Shown here piece after piece: positions 13,413 to 25,525 of a stretch of 64,000 nt of DNA. Below the pieces are notes generated by a model. That model was not told where the DNA came from and ran no database searches. It saw nothing but the letters and a program-made list of their open reading frames with translations. The stretch covers positions 434,001 through 498,000 of the forward strand of contig SIJG01000003.1 of the NCBI GenBank assembly GCA_023374025.1, read 5' to 3'. Position 1 is the first letter of the stretch. Each line of letters starts with the position of its first letter. This stretch comes from Heterodera schachtii (Eukaryota > Nematoda > Chromadorea > Rhabditida > Heteroderidae). The translations under genes and the position numbers were made by a program.

Positions 13413-15576
13413 ATGGCAATTCGAATAAATAATTATTCTCTCTTTCACAAAGCTGCGCTTTTTCCCGTTCGCCGATTTGCCTCTTTTTCCAACAACGATT
13501 TTGAAGGCTTTAAGCCTCAAATTGGATTGGAAGTAAAACGATCGAACATCTCTTGTCTCTCCTCTCTTCATTAGCTTCCGTTTTTCTCAGATTCACGCAC
13601 AAATCAATTCGTCCTCCAAACTTTTTTCGGATGCCATTTCACCCGCTTCTTCATCTTTGACCAGTAACAGTGTTGTCTCCGCATTTGTGAGCACCCATTA
13701 CTTTATTTATCCACTTAAATTCGCAAACTAACAATAAGCCAACGCATTTCTAGGACTTGGCAACTCCCGGCACTTTGCCAACTTTGAATCGGAAGTGCGT
13801 TGAGGTGATTTCGACATCCAATCATATTTTGTAATTTTACCTTAACAGAAATGCCTTCTCGCCGCTGTGCTGTTGAACTGTGAAATTGCGAATGTTTGCC
13901 GTTTTGATCGGAAACATTATTTTTATCCGGACCTTCCATTGGGTGGGCATTTTTTGTTTATTAAGGTATTGTAAAATTTTAGGCTACCAAATTACGCAGA
14001 AAACTTGTCCAATTGCTCGGAATGGCAACTTCAATTTGTACTCACAAAATGACAAAAATTCTACCGTATTGCACCATATTATCATTTTTTAATGCATCAT
14101 AATTGCAATTTTACAGGATTTTTTTGAGAAGTCCATCAAAATTGAGCAACTTCAATTGGAAATGGACAGCGGGAAAACTCTGCGAGCAGATGAGAATGAC
14201 CTCGTCGACCTGAACCGGGCCGGCGTTGGCCTAGTGGAAATTGTGACGGCGCCCGACTTGGCCAATGCCTTCGAGGCGACCCTTTTTGTCGAGCAGTTGC
14301 GCCGTTTGTTGATGCACAACGACATTTGTACAGGCCATTTTCATGGTCATATTGACGGGATTAAATCTCTAATTTTGTTTTCCATTTTCAGAGGGCCATT
14401 TCAGAGTGGACGTGAATGTCTCCGTGTCGAAGGGAGAGACTCCGGGAAAACGGACCGAGTTGAAGAACCTGAGTAGTTTGAGCCTTTTAAGCGCCGCCAT
14501 TGGAACAGAATTGAGACGCCAAATGGCCATTCTGAGGGACGGGGGCGAAGTCGAAGAGGAGACGAGGGCAGTGGACGTGAAGGGGTCTGTCACCGGGCAC
14601 AAATTCTGATGTTCAAAAGAAAGAAAACAGGAAGACCACGACGACATCCCGAGCGAAGGGTTCTGAAATGGACTACCGATTTATGCCCGAGCCCAATTTG
14701 CCCCGCCTCAACATCGACTCGGATTGGGTGAAAGATGCGAAGCGAAGCGTAAAAAGGGAACTGTTTTTCCATCAATGCGTTGTCGAGTTCGGCTACCCTC
14801 CGTCGTTCGCCATCGAAATTATGGTGAGAGGGACGGACCGATGGAATGGACGAACGGGTGAAGAACAGAACCAGCGATAGGGGGGGGGGTACCAAAAAAG
14901 GAACATTTGTGTCAGCCTTTTTTTTTTTTTTGCTTAATTAATTCATCGACGGATGGCACTGCCTTTTATGGCACAATTTTGTTTCAGAATGATGCCAAAA
15001 TGGAAACTTTTATTCGCCATTACACCTCTTATGGCAAAATATTCCCACCCGATTGCTTTTTTCCGTGGCTCGAAGAACTCAGACATATTTGCGATTGGCT
15101 TTCTGCCGACTTTCCTCCCACGGAGTTAGTGCTTTTCCGCTTGGTGTCAAGTGAAATTACATTTGCAATTTCAGTCCGATTTTTATTCGTCATTTCGCTG
15201 ATCTCATTGCATTTAACCAGCAAAAACGACTCACCAAATTGGTTAGCATTCAATTGCTGAAGGAATTGGGGAAAAAACAAACTCAGCAATCGATGGAAGA
15301 AGTGGGCTCCACGTGTGTTAAATATATTATTTTGTTTTTCCTATTCAGCTGATCGATCAGCGTCAGTTGTGGCAAATCTCTGATCCCACCCAAATCCGCG
15401 CCACCATTCACTGCGTTTTTGAAGAAAATCCTGAAGCAGTGACCAAAGCCAAAACACAGGCCGGAGGACGTCAATTCGTCAAACTTCGCCGGGAAGTGTT
15501 GGTGAAGTCGGACAAACGGATAGACCCTACCGAAGTTGACCAAATGATGACGGAAATGATGTCAGAGCAGAAGTAG
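13413..15576 (+). CDS. GATB: Glutamyl-tRNA(Gln) amidotransferase subunit B, mitochondrial (GatB/PET112)
   Basis: GatB is part of GatCAB, which converts mischarged Glu-tRNA(Gln) to Gln-tRNA(Gln) in mitochondria. The N-terminus ([20 protein letters not shown]) is a basic mitochondrial presequence. Family motifs follow: [63 protein letters not shown], and [14 protein letters not shown]. The C-terminus has the GatB tail-domain helices ([11 protein letters not shown] ... [14 protein letters not shown]). One intron had to be placed at 14585-14630 (46 nt) to carry the frame from ETRAVDVKG to KGSEMDYRF with the expected spacing. Another at 15317-15348 is only 32 nt. The gene appears intact. Confidence 0.95.
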
Positions 15577-16123
15577 AAATAACTATTAGGAGGAAAGTAT
15601 TTAAGCATAAAGTGAGGGGGATAAAGCCATTTTATTTATTTGATGTTTGTTTTTCGATGTATATAATTAGGTGGAATGTCTAATTCAAAAGTGCTTTATT
15701 GTTATATTATTTATTCATATAATTATTATGCATTTGAGTAAAAAACAATACAATATAATAAGTAGACAACGAAAGAGGGATGAGTGAGGGCATTTTCTCG
15801 GGGGACGAACTGTCCAAGTGAATCAATTGTAAAAAAACAATTAAAAATCTTAAAAGGGTTCACTTTGAACAAGGAAAGTACAAAATGATGTTACTTAAAA
15901 TATAATTTACGGATGCAAAAGACACAATTTGCTCTTGTGGGTGAAGAGTATCACAATGGCTTTTTGGGAAAGGGACGGACAATGGGAAAAGGAGAAAAGA
16001 CAAAGGAAAGGGGGGGGGGGAAGGGTCGAAAGACTGTTTTAATCGGTGCTGATATTCTTTAAAGGGTCGTTTTCGGCTGGGGGTGGGAGAAGCTCTCTCT
16101 CTCTCTCTGCTAATTGTCAATCA
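15577..16123. other. Convergent 3' region, gatB (+) / CXXC gene (-)
   Basis: Both neighbouring genes end here. AT-rich with a 10-G run near 16011-16020 and a short CT microsatellite at about 16093-16108. No gene seen. Confidence 0.6.
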
Positions 16124-19100
16124 TTAGAGCGGTTGCAGCACCACCTTCCGTTCCGCGGAATAGGAGGGCGGTACGAAAGGGTTGCTGCCGCTGTCCGTGC
16201 CGTTGTCCGTTCCGGCGCCCTGCCGCACCCCCGCGCCGGTCGCCTGTTGTTGTTGCTGGTGGTTGTGCTGCGCGTGCATCTGCTGCTCCGTCGCCATTCC
16301 GCCGCCAAGCGCCGCGACGGCGGCGGCGCCCTCCTCAAAGAATTCGTATTTTGGGTAGCCAAGGAATTTGTGGGGGTAATTGTTGTTGTTATTATTGCTG
16401 TTGTAGGCGGCCATCTGTTGAATTAAAAAGGATTTGAATTAATGGATTTGTCTTTGAAATGATTTAAACATTTCGCCAAATTATTTATTTTAGTGCCAAA
16501 TTTAATTCAATTAATCTCAATTATTAATCATTCCCTTTCCTTACATTGTTAAAATTGTGCTGATTTTGCTGGACGGACGGAAAACCGGCGGCAGCGGCGG
16601 CCGCAAGCGACGCCATTTGCTGGTCGAAGGAGGGGGCGCCGTAGGGGACGCCGAGTGGGACGAGCATCGGTTGCGTTTGGTGGGCGACGACGGCACTTTG
16701 CTGCGCCGACGGCGGCCAAAAGGGACGCGCAGCGCCCAAAAGCATTTGGTGTTGAGAGGGCGGAGTGTCGGACAAAGCGCCGCCATTTTCACTGATCGGC
16801 GAATTGGTCCTGAGGAAGAAAAAATCAAACTGAGACATAATGCCAAAAAGGGGCAAAAAAGCGATGGAATGAAAGAAGCGCCACAAAAAGCTGTCGCGGC
16901 CGAGGGACAAAAGCTCAACTCACGCGCTGTTCCCCCCGGACGTTCTGCCGACGTTTCCTCCGCCGTATTTGTCCGTCCCCTTTCCCTCCCCTCCTCCCCC
17001 TCTTCCGCCGTGTTGTGCTGCGCTGAGAATCCGGGCGATGTTCGAATTTATGGAGGCCGAGTTGGAGACGGACTGTTGGATGAGTTGGCGTTTTGCCACC
17101 TGCTGCTGCTGCTGTTGGTGCTGCGTGTGGTGGTGGTTGTGGTGGTATTGCTGCGTTTGCTGAGCGTTTCCGCCGGGCGAATCGGACGACGGACGTTTCA
17201 GAGACTAAACAAAATTAAAACAAAATTAAAACTTAAACCAGCGGAATGGCCGGACAGATAAATAGCCCACCGATCTGTCCAGCGGGTAGGGCAACTCCAA
17301 ATTGGTCGCGTTGTTACACCGCTTTTTCGCGCACAATGCGCCGCACGGGGCCACGCAGGGATGGGTCGTCTGCCTTCAAAAACACACAAAACAATTGGTT
17401 GGCCTTTTCCTAATTTATTAATTGGCTTAATTAATTTTCTCGTTTTTTCGACAGTTTTTTGAAAAATTGCAAATAATTTTCTCGCTCTCACATGTATCGC
17501 CCGTTGAAGAAGCGCTTGTCCAAACACACCAAACAAATTTGGCAGTCCGGGCTACGGCAATCTTCGCACGCGTTGCATCCGACGCGTGCCTTGAAAGTTG
17601 GCGCATCTCTCTGTTCAAAGAACAATCGTAATAAATAAAATGTAATAAATATTGTTTATTTTAATGACTAACAGGTGAGAGATAGAGGGAGAAAAGAATT
17701 TGGAGATAGAAGAGAGGAAAGAGATGAGAGAGAAATAGAGATGAGAAGTAGAGAAAGATAGAGAGAGAATAAAGAGAGAAAGACAGAGAAGGGAGGAACA
17801 GAGAGAGAGAAAGAAACAGAGAGGGAGAGAGAGAGAGAAAGGGACGGGGGAAGGTCGGAAGAATAAAACAATGAATTACTTAATTAATCATGATTTGAGT
17901 TTTTTTCTTCTTCTTGATTACCGTATCCCTTTTTTTACCATATCCAATTCCCTTTTTCTGTTGCTTTTCCCAAATTTCCCCCCTCCCTCCTCCGTTGGCA
18001 TTGCTTTTGGCCTTTTGCTCATTTAAAATTATCATAAAATTCCCTCCTCCCCCCCCCCCTTTTATTGGTCCCATTCATTCCATCAGTTACCCCCTCCCCC
18101 ACCACTCAAAGGTCATCCATCGTCCACTCAACAGCACAACATTCTCAGTCAGTCGGTCGGTCGGTGGGTCGGTGCAGTGTCAACTCAGAGACCCCCCCCC
18201 CCCTCTCCCCCCTCCCCCCCCCCAACCTAACCATCCATCGACTGGCACCCCCCGACACCAATGGGTGGGGGAGGGAGGGAATGTGAACGGATGAAAGGAA
18301 TGAAATGGGGAGATTGGTGGGGGATGACACTGTGGGGAGGGGGGGGGGGGGGGTGATTATGTATTGTACAAAGAAAGGGAGTGGGGAAGATGAGCCATGG
18401 GGAAAAGAGATAACGAGAAGGCAAACAGAGTGAGTGAACGGTGGCACATCCAAGGAGAGGGGGGGGGGGGGGACGGAAAAACGGAGAAAGACACCGCCAG
18501 GGGAAAAGGGGGGGAAGACCTAGAAGGGCATTTTGTGGGGGGGGGGCGGAGGGGATGGCACAATGTACAAACGGGCACCACCTGAAGCCGATTCTCGAGA
18601 ACGCGCAGGCAACGCCGTTCGATGCACGACTGTTTCTTGACACCCGGGCCACCAAATTGGGGCGAATCTTGGCAGTAAGTGCACTGACCGCACGGCTTAC
18701 ATTGGCAACCTGGGAAAATTCTATTAGTTGCTAAACTCAGCAACTTCCCCTCTCGCCATTACCTCTACAAACCCCGCAGCGTTGTGAGCGATTAATGGAC
18801 GAAGAAGAAGAGGAGGAGGAAGTGGACGCCGCGGGGGCAATTGCGGACGACGAACCGTTCTCAAAATCACCGAAACATTAACTCTCCCCTCTCCCCCCCC
18901 CTCCCATTTTTTCACCTTCCGTCCGTTTGCATTTGTCGCCGCCGCCGATGAATTTGCAATTCGCTGTTGCTGCTGCTGTTGTTGTTGAACAGCCGCGAGT
19001 TGTTGGACCATCGGAGGCCTTTGGCCGTAATTCATTAGGGAAAAAGCGCCCGAAGGGAACGGAAGGAGCGAACTGCGGAACGGAAGCAGTCGGAGCAGCA

Positions 19101-19768
19101 CAGAAAAGGCCTGCAAAAAGTGGTGTAATCGATGGAGGAGGGGGAGAAGATGGAGAAGGTGATGGCATGGTTTATGATGGGACTGATCAGAGTTTAATGA
19201 TTAGGGGAGAGAGAGTGGGGGGGAGAGGAGAGAGAGTGTGGGAGAAAAAGAGACAGCGAGAAAAAGAGGACAAGCCGAAAGTTCACCGATATTATTGGCG
19301 GCAGCAGCGGCGAACGCTTGCATTGGCGTGGCGTTCGAATTGATGTTCATTTGGTCCATCGGAACCGAAAAAGCGCCCGGGGAAAAGGCGCCGCCATTGC
19401 ACTGAACGATGGCGGGGGAAGCGGACAAATGGCCATTTGTGTGCTGCTGAAGAAAAGACCGATCGGAGGAAAATGGGGGGGGGGGCGATCACCTGCAGAA
19501 ATTGCTGGTGGAAGAGAGAAGCGCCGCTGGAGGGAGTGGACGACGCGCGGTGCGGCGCCGAACACGCGCCGGACGACGCATTCCCTTCCGCCGAGTCGAA
19601 TTCGCCGCCGCTGTGCTTTCGCCGTTCTGTCACGCCCGCACTCGACGGCTCTTCCTTCGGTGTCCTCAGCAGCTGGTGACGTTGCTCAGAACAGGAGGAG
19701 GAGGAAGAGGAAGAAGAGCAGAGCAAAGGCACGGAAGAGTCGGAAGAATTGCCGGAGGTTATGTCCAT
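16124..19768 (-). CDS. Tandem CXXC zinc-finger protein with polyQ/polyN and Ser-rich flanks
   Basis: CXXC zinc fingers usually bind unmethylated CpG DNA in chromatin regulators. Reading from ATG at 19768: a Ser-rich start (MDITSGNSSDSSVPLL), Ala/Met and polyQ exons, then CXXC finger 1 split by an intron near 18770: RCGVCRG|CQCKPCGQCTYC, DSPQFGGPGVKKQSCIERRC. Finger 2 is encoded at about 17600-17290: GCNACEDCRSPDCQICLVC, LDKRFFNGRYM, then CVAPCGALCAKKRC. Both have C-x2-C-x2-C-x4-C-x2-C-x2-C and a distal Cys pair. Finger 2 lacks the KFGG-type motif. Tail exons are His/Gln- and Asn-rich, ending ERKVVLQPL. Neither PHD, SET nor JmjC motifs are seen, so it is not plainly CFP1, MLL or KDM2. Introns hold GA/CT microsatellites and poly-G runs. 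5' end and first exon are uncertain. Confidence 0.8.
17670..17850. repeat. GA-rich microsatellite in a CXXC-gene intron
   Basis: About 180 bp composed almost only of (GA)n and GAGAGAAA variants, lying between CXXC finger 1 and finger 2 exons. Confidence 0.85.
18339..18353. repeat. Representative poly-G run (15 G); many similar tracts in the window
   Basis: Other long runs seen: 16 G at 21052-21067, 15 G at 38409-38423, 16 G at 48145-48160, 18 G at 56528-56545, and several dozen of 9-14 G or C elsewhere, concentrated at 18-24 kb, 27.6-28.3 kb, 34-36 kb and 45-48.5 kb. All noticed lie in introns or intergenic DNA. Confidence 0.85.
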
Positions 19769-22700
19769 CGGGGAAGGGACGGGAGAAAAGACAATGGGAG
19801 GGACGGAGGGCGGGAGGGAAGCAGACAGCCGCAGCAGAAGCAATTAGCGGGGAATGAAGGGAAGTGGGGGGAAGTGATGACGAACTGCAGGGGGATGAGC
19901 AGTGCGAGGGGCTGGAGGGAAGTGGGGACACATCTGAAAAGGTGGGGAAAAGTGTGTGGGGATTGTGGGATGAGGGGGAGGGGGAGAAAAGAGGGAGTGA
20001 AGGGGGGGGGGATAAAAGGAATTTGAGCGGAAATGGATGGGGACAGTGTGAGGGGGGTGAAGGAATAATGGAGGGAATAGGGAAGAAATGGTCCGGGAAA
20101 TGATGGAGCGAAGGGTGACCGAGGGGAGCATGGGATGAAGACAGACAAACGGACGGACGAAATGAATCACAGGGCGGGTGGGTCAAGGTCGGGAATGGGA
20201 GGGGAGGGAAGGAGGGAAAGGAGTGAGTGGGTGGACGGAAAGAGAGCGGAGGGGAGGGGAGGGAGGGAAGGGAGAGAAGGGATCCCGGGATGGGATTTGG
20301 GGGATGAGTGGACAAGACAACAAAGATGATGGAGGATGAAAGGTGAGTGGACGCGGAGGAATGGGGGAGAAGAGGGAAAGGGGAGGAGAAGAGGGGAGGG
20401 GGGGGGGAGGTAAAAAAAGGGGGGGGGGGGAAGGGGACGGTGAATTTGACTTGTCCAATGTGTGGCCGGCCACCACAGAGAGTGACCGATAGATAGGCCG
20501 GGCGAAGGCATAAATTGGGTGGTGTTTGCTAAGCGAATTAAGTAAAAAGGTGGGAGAGGGGGGGGGAGGGGGGGGGGGAAAGAAAAGGGGAAGAAAAAGG
20601 GGGAGGAAAAAGGGATGGAATTTAATGGGGAAGAGGAGGAAAGTGAGGAGGAGGAGAAGGGATGGAAAACTAATGGAAAGATGAATAGACAATCCTCGGT
20701 TTGTTCTGTTTTTTTTTATTATTGTTTTAAATGATGGCAAATCGATACAAAAGTCTATAAAAATCCTCTCCTCCCCTCCCCCCTTCCCATATGTTCGTTC
20801 ATTCTCGGCAAATTGGACGGGTGGGGGAGGGGGGGGGGGGGGAGATGAATGGAATTGCTGAGAGAGGGAGAGAAAGGCATTTTATTGCTTCTGATGGGCT
20901 GCTAAATGACGGGGAAAGCAGAAGAAGAATTGAATAAAATAAGGAAAAGAGAGGAAATTTATGTTTTCTGTTGAGGAAGAGCTTACTGAATAGGTAAAGT
21001 AAACTCAATTTGGGGCCGGATGATGATTAAAATTCAATGGGATGAACCGAAGGGGGGGGGGGGGGGGAGAAGAGAGGGAGGAAGGAAATGGAGGGCCATG
21101 GACATCAAAAGGAGCGGCAGAAGAGGGAGAAGAGGAAGAAAAGGGAGAGGAGAGAGAGAGAGGGGGAGAGAGGACAGGGAGTGCATGAACATTTGAGGGG
21201 GAAGAGTGAGTGAGTGTATTTTTGGGGTTGTTTGGTGGAATGAATGTGAAATTGGAGTTGCTTCGGGGGATATTCCATCGGCGGATGTTTTGGTGGTCCC
21301 ATCGATTTGATGGGATCCCTTAGCACTGCTGCTGATCCGATTATTTCCTCCTCCCCCCCCCCCTTCCAATTATTCTTGCCCATCCGTCGATCGATTTGCG
21401 TGCGTTTCGTTTTTATTAAATTTCCATTCGGTCAATCGGTGGGACGGGGAGAAGAGCTCTTCCGCCGGTGCTTCCGCTTTTTGTCGCTTCTTTTCTTTGA
21501 TGTCCATTTGTCCAAGTTCGTCTCCTAAGCTTTTTCCCTCCCTCAAATTCTCCCCCCCCCCCCTCTTTTTTTTTGATTTCAAATGGCCAACTGTCACTTT
21601 CCGTGTGTCGTCGGACTCCAACAAATGCACAAAGGCACTTAAAGAAAGTGCGGGAGGAATTCGTTCATTCTTATGGCTCAGTGTTTCGATGGGAGCGGAG
21701 GGCAAATCGATGGTGTGGGAGGAGGGACACTTCCCAAAATGGCCTCCCCCCCCCTTTCCCCCCCCCCCTCTCCCCTTTTCTCCCGCTTTTCTCCCCCCCC
21801 CCCCACCCGTCTCATTTTCTCACTATTTTCATCATTTTTGCGCACAAATTGTAAGTGAAAATGGTGGGGAGGGAACAATGGGAAGGGATTATGCCAAAGT
21901 GCTGCTGGGGCGAGCAGTGAGGTGGTGGAGGCGGTGATGAGGCTATTTAGTCAGCAAAAACAGAAAATCCTCAAATGAGGCCCAAAGGAAAAGGGCGGAA
22001 AGGGAAATGAAAGAAAAGAGAAACGAAATGAAATGGCGATGAAGCAAAAATATTGAATTCTCATTAAACAAAAATTATGATGAATTTTGTGAGTCTCATC
22101 TGTCGGGCGGTGAAGCAAAAAATCGCATCAGAGCAAACGAAAGAGCGACCGAACCAATCGGAAAAAGCGATCAGAGGTCGGTTGGTTGAATTGGAAGATC
22201 ACTGCATGATCGGAGGGGGGGGGGAGGAAATGGGTCAGCAAAATCCCAACGAACGTTTGCAGCGGAAGGAAAAGGGGGAAAAGCATTTTGGCAAAGCAAA
22301 TGGGAGGATGAGGAGGGGGATAAATTAGGAGGAGGAGGAGGGATAAGTGAGGAGGATAATGAGGGATAATTGTAATGCCATATCGGAGTGATCGTAATCA
22401 TAGAGGCATAAAGTGATCACATGTCAGAAAGTTCGTGGTTTGCTAATGGCCAATGATTCATTTGTTGCCCATGGCTTATGATCCAATTCAGTAAGTAATT
22501 GCAAAAGTAATTGAACTGAGTTGAAGAGTATCATCATCATCATCCTTATTCATCCACATTCGGTGAGGAGAAGGATGGGATGGGATGGGTTTGCATGGAA
22601 CCGGTTGATCATCATCGGCGGGGATGGAGGAAGGATGATGGAAGAGTTGTGTTGGTGGGTTGTTGTTGTTGTTGAAGGGTTTCTCTCAGATTGCATATTG

Positions 22701-22772
22701 TGAGAGGGGGGAGGGAGGGAGAGTTGGTTAGGGAAGAGGGAAAAGAGAGGAGGAAGAGGGAACGAGAGGAGG

Positions 22773-22881
22773 AGAAAGGATAGTTGAGGGGAGCGGGGAA
22801 GACGGAAAAAGGGGAAGAGAAAGGATAGTTGAGGGGAGCGGGGAAGACGGAAAAAGGGGAAGAGAAAGGATAGTTGAGGGG
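22773..22881. repeat. 45-bp tandem repeat, about 2.4 copies
   Basis: The unit beginning AAAGGATAGTTGAGGGGAGC recurs at 22775, 22820 and 22865 with no visible change in the complete copies. Confidence 0.9.
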
Positions 22882-23050
22882 AGGGGGGAGGGAATTGCGC
22901 ACAAATTAATCACTTTTATTTGTCTCCCACTACCAAATGAGCACATTAGCTTCACCAGCAGCCAGCAGCAGAACACATTGAGCGGATGGACTGAAGGAAA
23001 AGGGAGGGAAAGGGTAAGTGGGATGAATGGACGAAGGAATGAGAGAGGTG

Positions 23051-23099
<49 letters not shown>
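23051..23099. repeat. (GA)n microsatellite
   Basis: Nearly uninterrupted GA dinucleotides. Confidence 0.9.
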
Positions 23100-25525
23100 C
23101 GGATGATCCAATCTAATCATTCTGTCCACGGAGGGAGACGATGATTAAGGGGAAGTTCGAAGGAGGGGGGGGGGGGGGGAAGGATAATTAACAAAAAATG
23201 AACAAACGGCCATTGATCAGCAGCAGTAGCGGATGATTGCGAAATTTGAATGGGTTTGGGGTTAAAAAAAGTAAGGAAATGACCACACGAAATGGAACCA
23301 AAATGGGGAGGAGGGGAAATAAAGAAGAGAAGAGGAGAGAGAGGAAAGAAAGGAAGAGAAGAGGGAACGGAGGGAAAAGGGAGGAAGGAAAGGAAGTAAA
23401 CCGGAAGTAGAATCTGTGGCCTTCAATGGAGTAACAGTTCAATTTCAAGTTGAAGAAATAATGGGGGGGGGCGTTAGGAGATGCTTTACATCGATGCGAC
23501 TTTGTTTTGTTAAAAGGAAGCGGAACGGAAGAAAAGGGAGGGGAGAAAAAGGGAAAAGAGGAGGAAGAAGAATGATGAGGCAACCGAAGGAAGTGATCAT
23601 TCAACATTCAATGTCCGGTCGAACATTTCTCATCTCTTTCCACAAAACGAGTTTGAAGGGGGGGGGGGGAAAGAAAAATGGTGGGAGGGAAGACACTCTC
23701 AACATTCATCCGTTCATCCCATCCCTTCCATCCTTCCCAATATCCATCCGCTCATCCCATCCATCCCTTTTCTCGTTAACCATATTTTATTCTTCTACAC
23801 ATGGATCCTTTCTTCATTAAACCTCCGTTTCATCTTCCTATTGTATTGGCTGTTTAAATATTTTTAAATTTACACAAATAAAAAAAACTAATACGAGTAC
23901 GTAGGGATAGAAATGCCGAAATGTTCTTCCGTGTGGCAATGCAAAGACACGCAACAGGGCAAATTGAAATTTGATTTGGCCCTCGGGTTAAACGATGCCC
24001 GGGGGGAGGGGAGGGGGAAGGGATAAACGACCGTCCGTTTGTTGGCCTTTCTTTAAAAAATAATTCAGAAAAACGAATGCTTTTGGAGATGAGAAATTAC
24101 AATCTGTTGACTCATTCATTCATAACAACAGAAGAACACGAAAGGGAATTTGCAATGATTGTTCTGAAAAGAGAGAAGAGATTATGATAATATCAAAGAG
24201 ATGGGAAGAGATTGGAGGGATTTTGAGGAGGAAAGGGGGGGGGGGGACGGAAGAGGAAGAAGAGAAGAGAAGGGAAGAGTTACGTCCGCAGAAAATCAAT
24301 GAAGCCTTTGCCCACCCACAGCAATGAAAAATGTTAACAAAAACTTTATGGGATGTACGGCGGTGCTGCTGCAACCGCCCCCTCCCCCCCCCCTCACATC
24401 ACATCCCAATCCATCTCAATCCATCCATCCCATCCGATGCCTCATCATCCCACATAATCCTTCCCCAATTGTTTGAATGAAGTGAGGAATTTCAATATAA
24501 CACAGCAAAAGCATCAGTTGCCACACACAAAAAACAAAACAAAGACAACACAAAATATGTAATTTTGACCATGAAAATGCGAAGGGGAAAAGGAACAAAG
24601 AAAAGGGAGAAAAGGGACAGAGAACGAACGAAACTTTTGCTGGGAAATTAAACTGTGGATGGACACAATTTCATTTTGTCGTTCCTTTTGGTGTAAAGTT
24701 CGGGAAGAAAGCACAAACAGAAGAAAAAGACACCACGCAAAGGTCGGCAGAGAGAGAAAGGACAATCGACGGACGAAAAGTTAATTAATTAATTGGAGAG
24801 AGAGAGAGAGAGAAAAAGAAAGAAAAAAGGGGGAGGAAAAGCATTGGCAAATTGGGAGAAAACAAAATGAAGAACAATGAGCAAATATGAACACAAAGTA
24901 CCAAGGAGAATGATTACTCACACATTTGGTAAAGAGAAAGATGATACGATTGGTTTTGAATTGTCCAAAAATGTGCAAAAAAAAAGTGCCGCGAAGTCTT
25001 GACTCATGGCAGAAAAGTTTTGCAGTTGCCAGGTGTAAGGATTAAAAAGTGCGGAAAAAATTCCCGCATTTTCTGCTGTTGCTACCATGTGTAATTTGGG
25101 TTGGTATTGCACTTTAAGGGTCCAATCAAATTTTATGAGTCAATCAAAATTTTAAGTCTAACAGTAAATCAGCTGTTAAGAACAAATAACAACGGTATCA
25201 ATTTAAAAATTAATTAATAAGAATTTTTGGCAAAATGTAATCAAATTGAAATAAATCCTTTTCATTTTATAAAATGTAATCGGAAAAATCCCGTAACCCT
25301 ATCAAGAATTGTACGGATAAGGGTAAGGGTTACGGGGCATTTATGCCCTGTCCTTGTCCATAAAAATATATATAAAATCTTACTTTTTCTTGCATTGATT
25401 TCTACCCTTTCTTTTTTCATTCCATCAATGTTTTCAATTTCTTTTAAATTTCAGCTTACTTGTTTTCTCCGTGCATTTTAATTTCCTAAATAACAAATTT
25501 CTCCTGCTAATTCTTATAATAAACC

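Larger units (their letters stand above)
19769..25525. other. Long gene-poor purine-rich region
   Basis: Upstream of the minus-strand CXXC gene. From about 19.8 to 23.8 kb the plus strand is overwhelmingly G and A (so the CXXC coding strand is C/T rich), broken by more than a dozen runs of 9-16 G. The many long ORFs are low-complexity artefacts. Around 23.8-25.5 kb the DNA becomes AT-rich and ordinary. It could be a long 5' intron or regulatory region of the CXXC gene; I see no exon I can defend. Confidence 0.6.

Noticed and set aside
14577..14640. Frameshift in GatB between ETRAVDVKG and MDYRF
   Set aside because: A normal 46-nt GT-AG intron at 14585-14630 restores frame with the expected 16-residue spacing.
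19686..20740. Long Pro/Ser/Phe ORFs on the minus strand (up to 209 codons)
   Set aside because: Low-complexity complement of G/A-rich DNA; no conserved segment or splice continuity to the CXXC gene.
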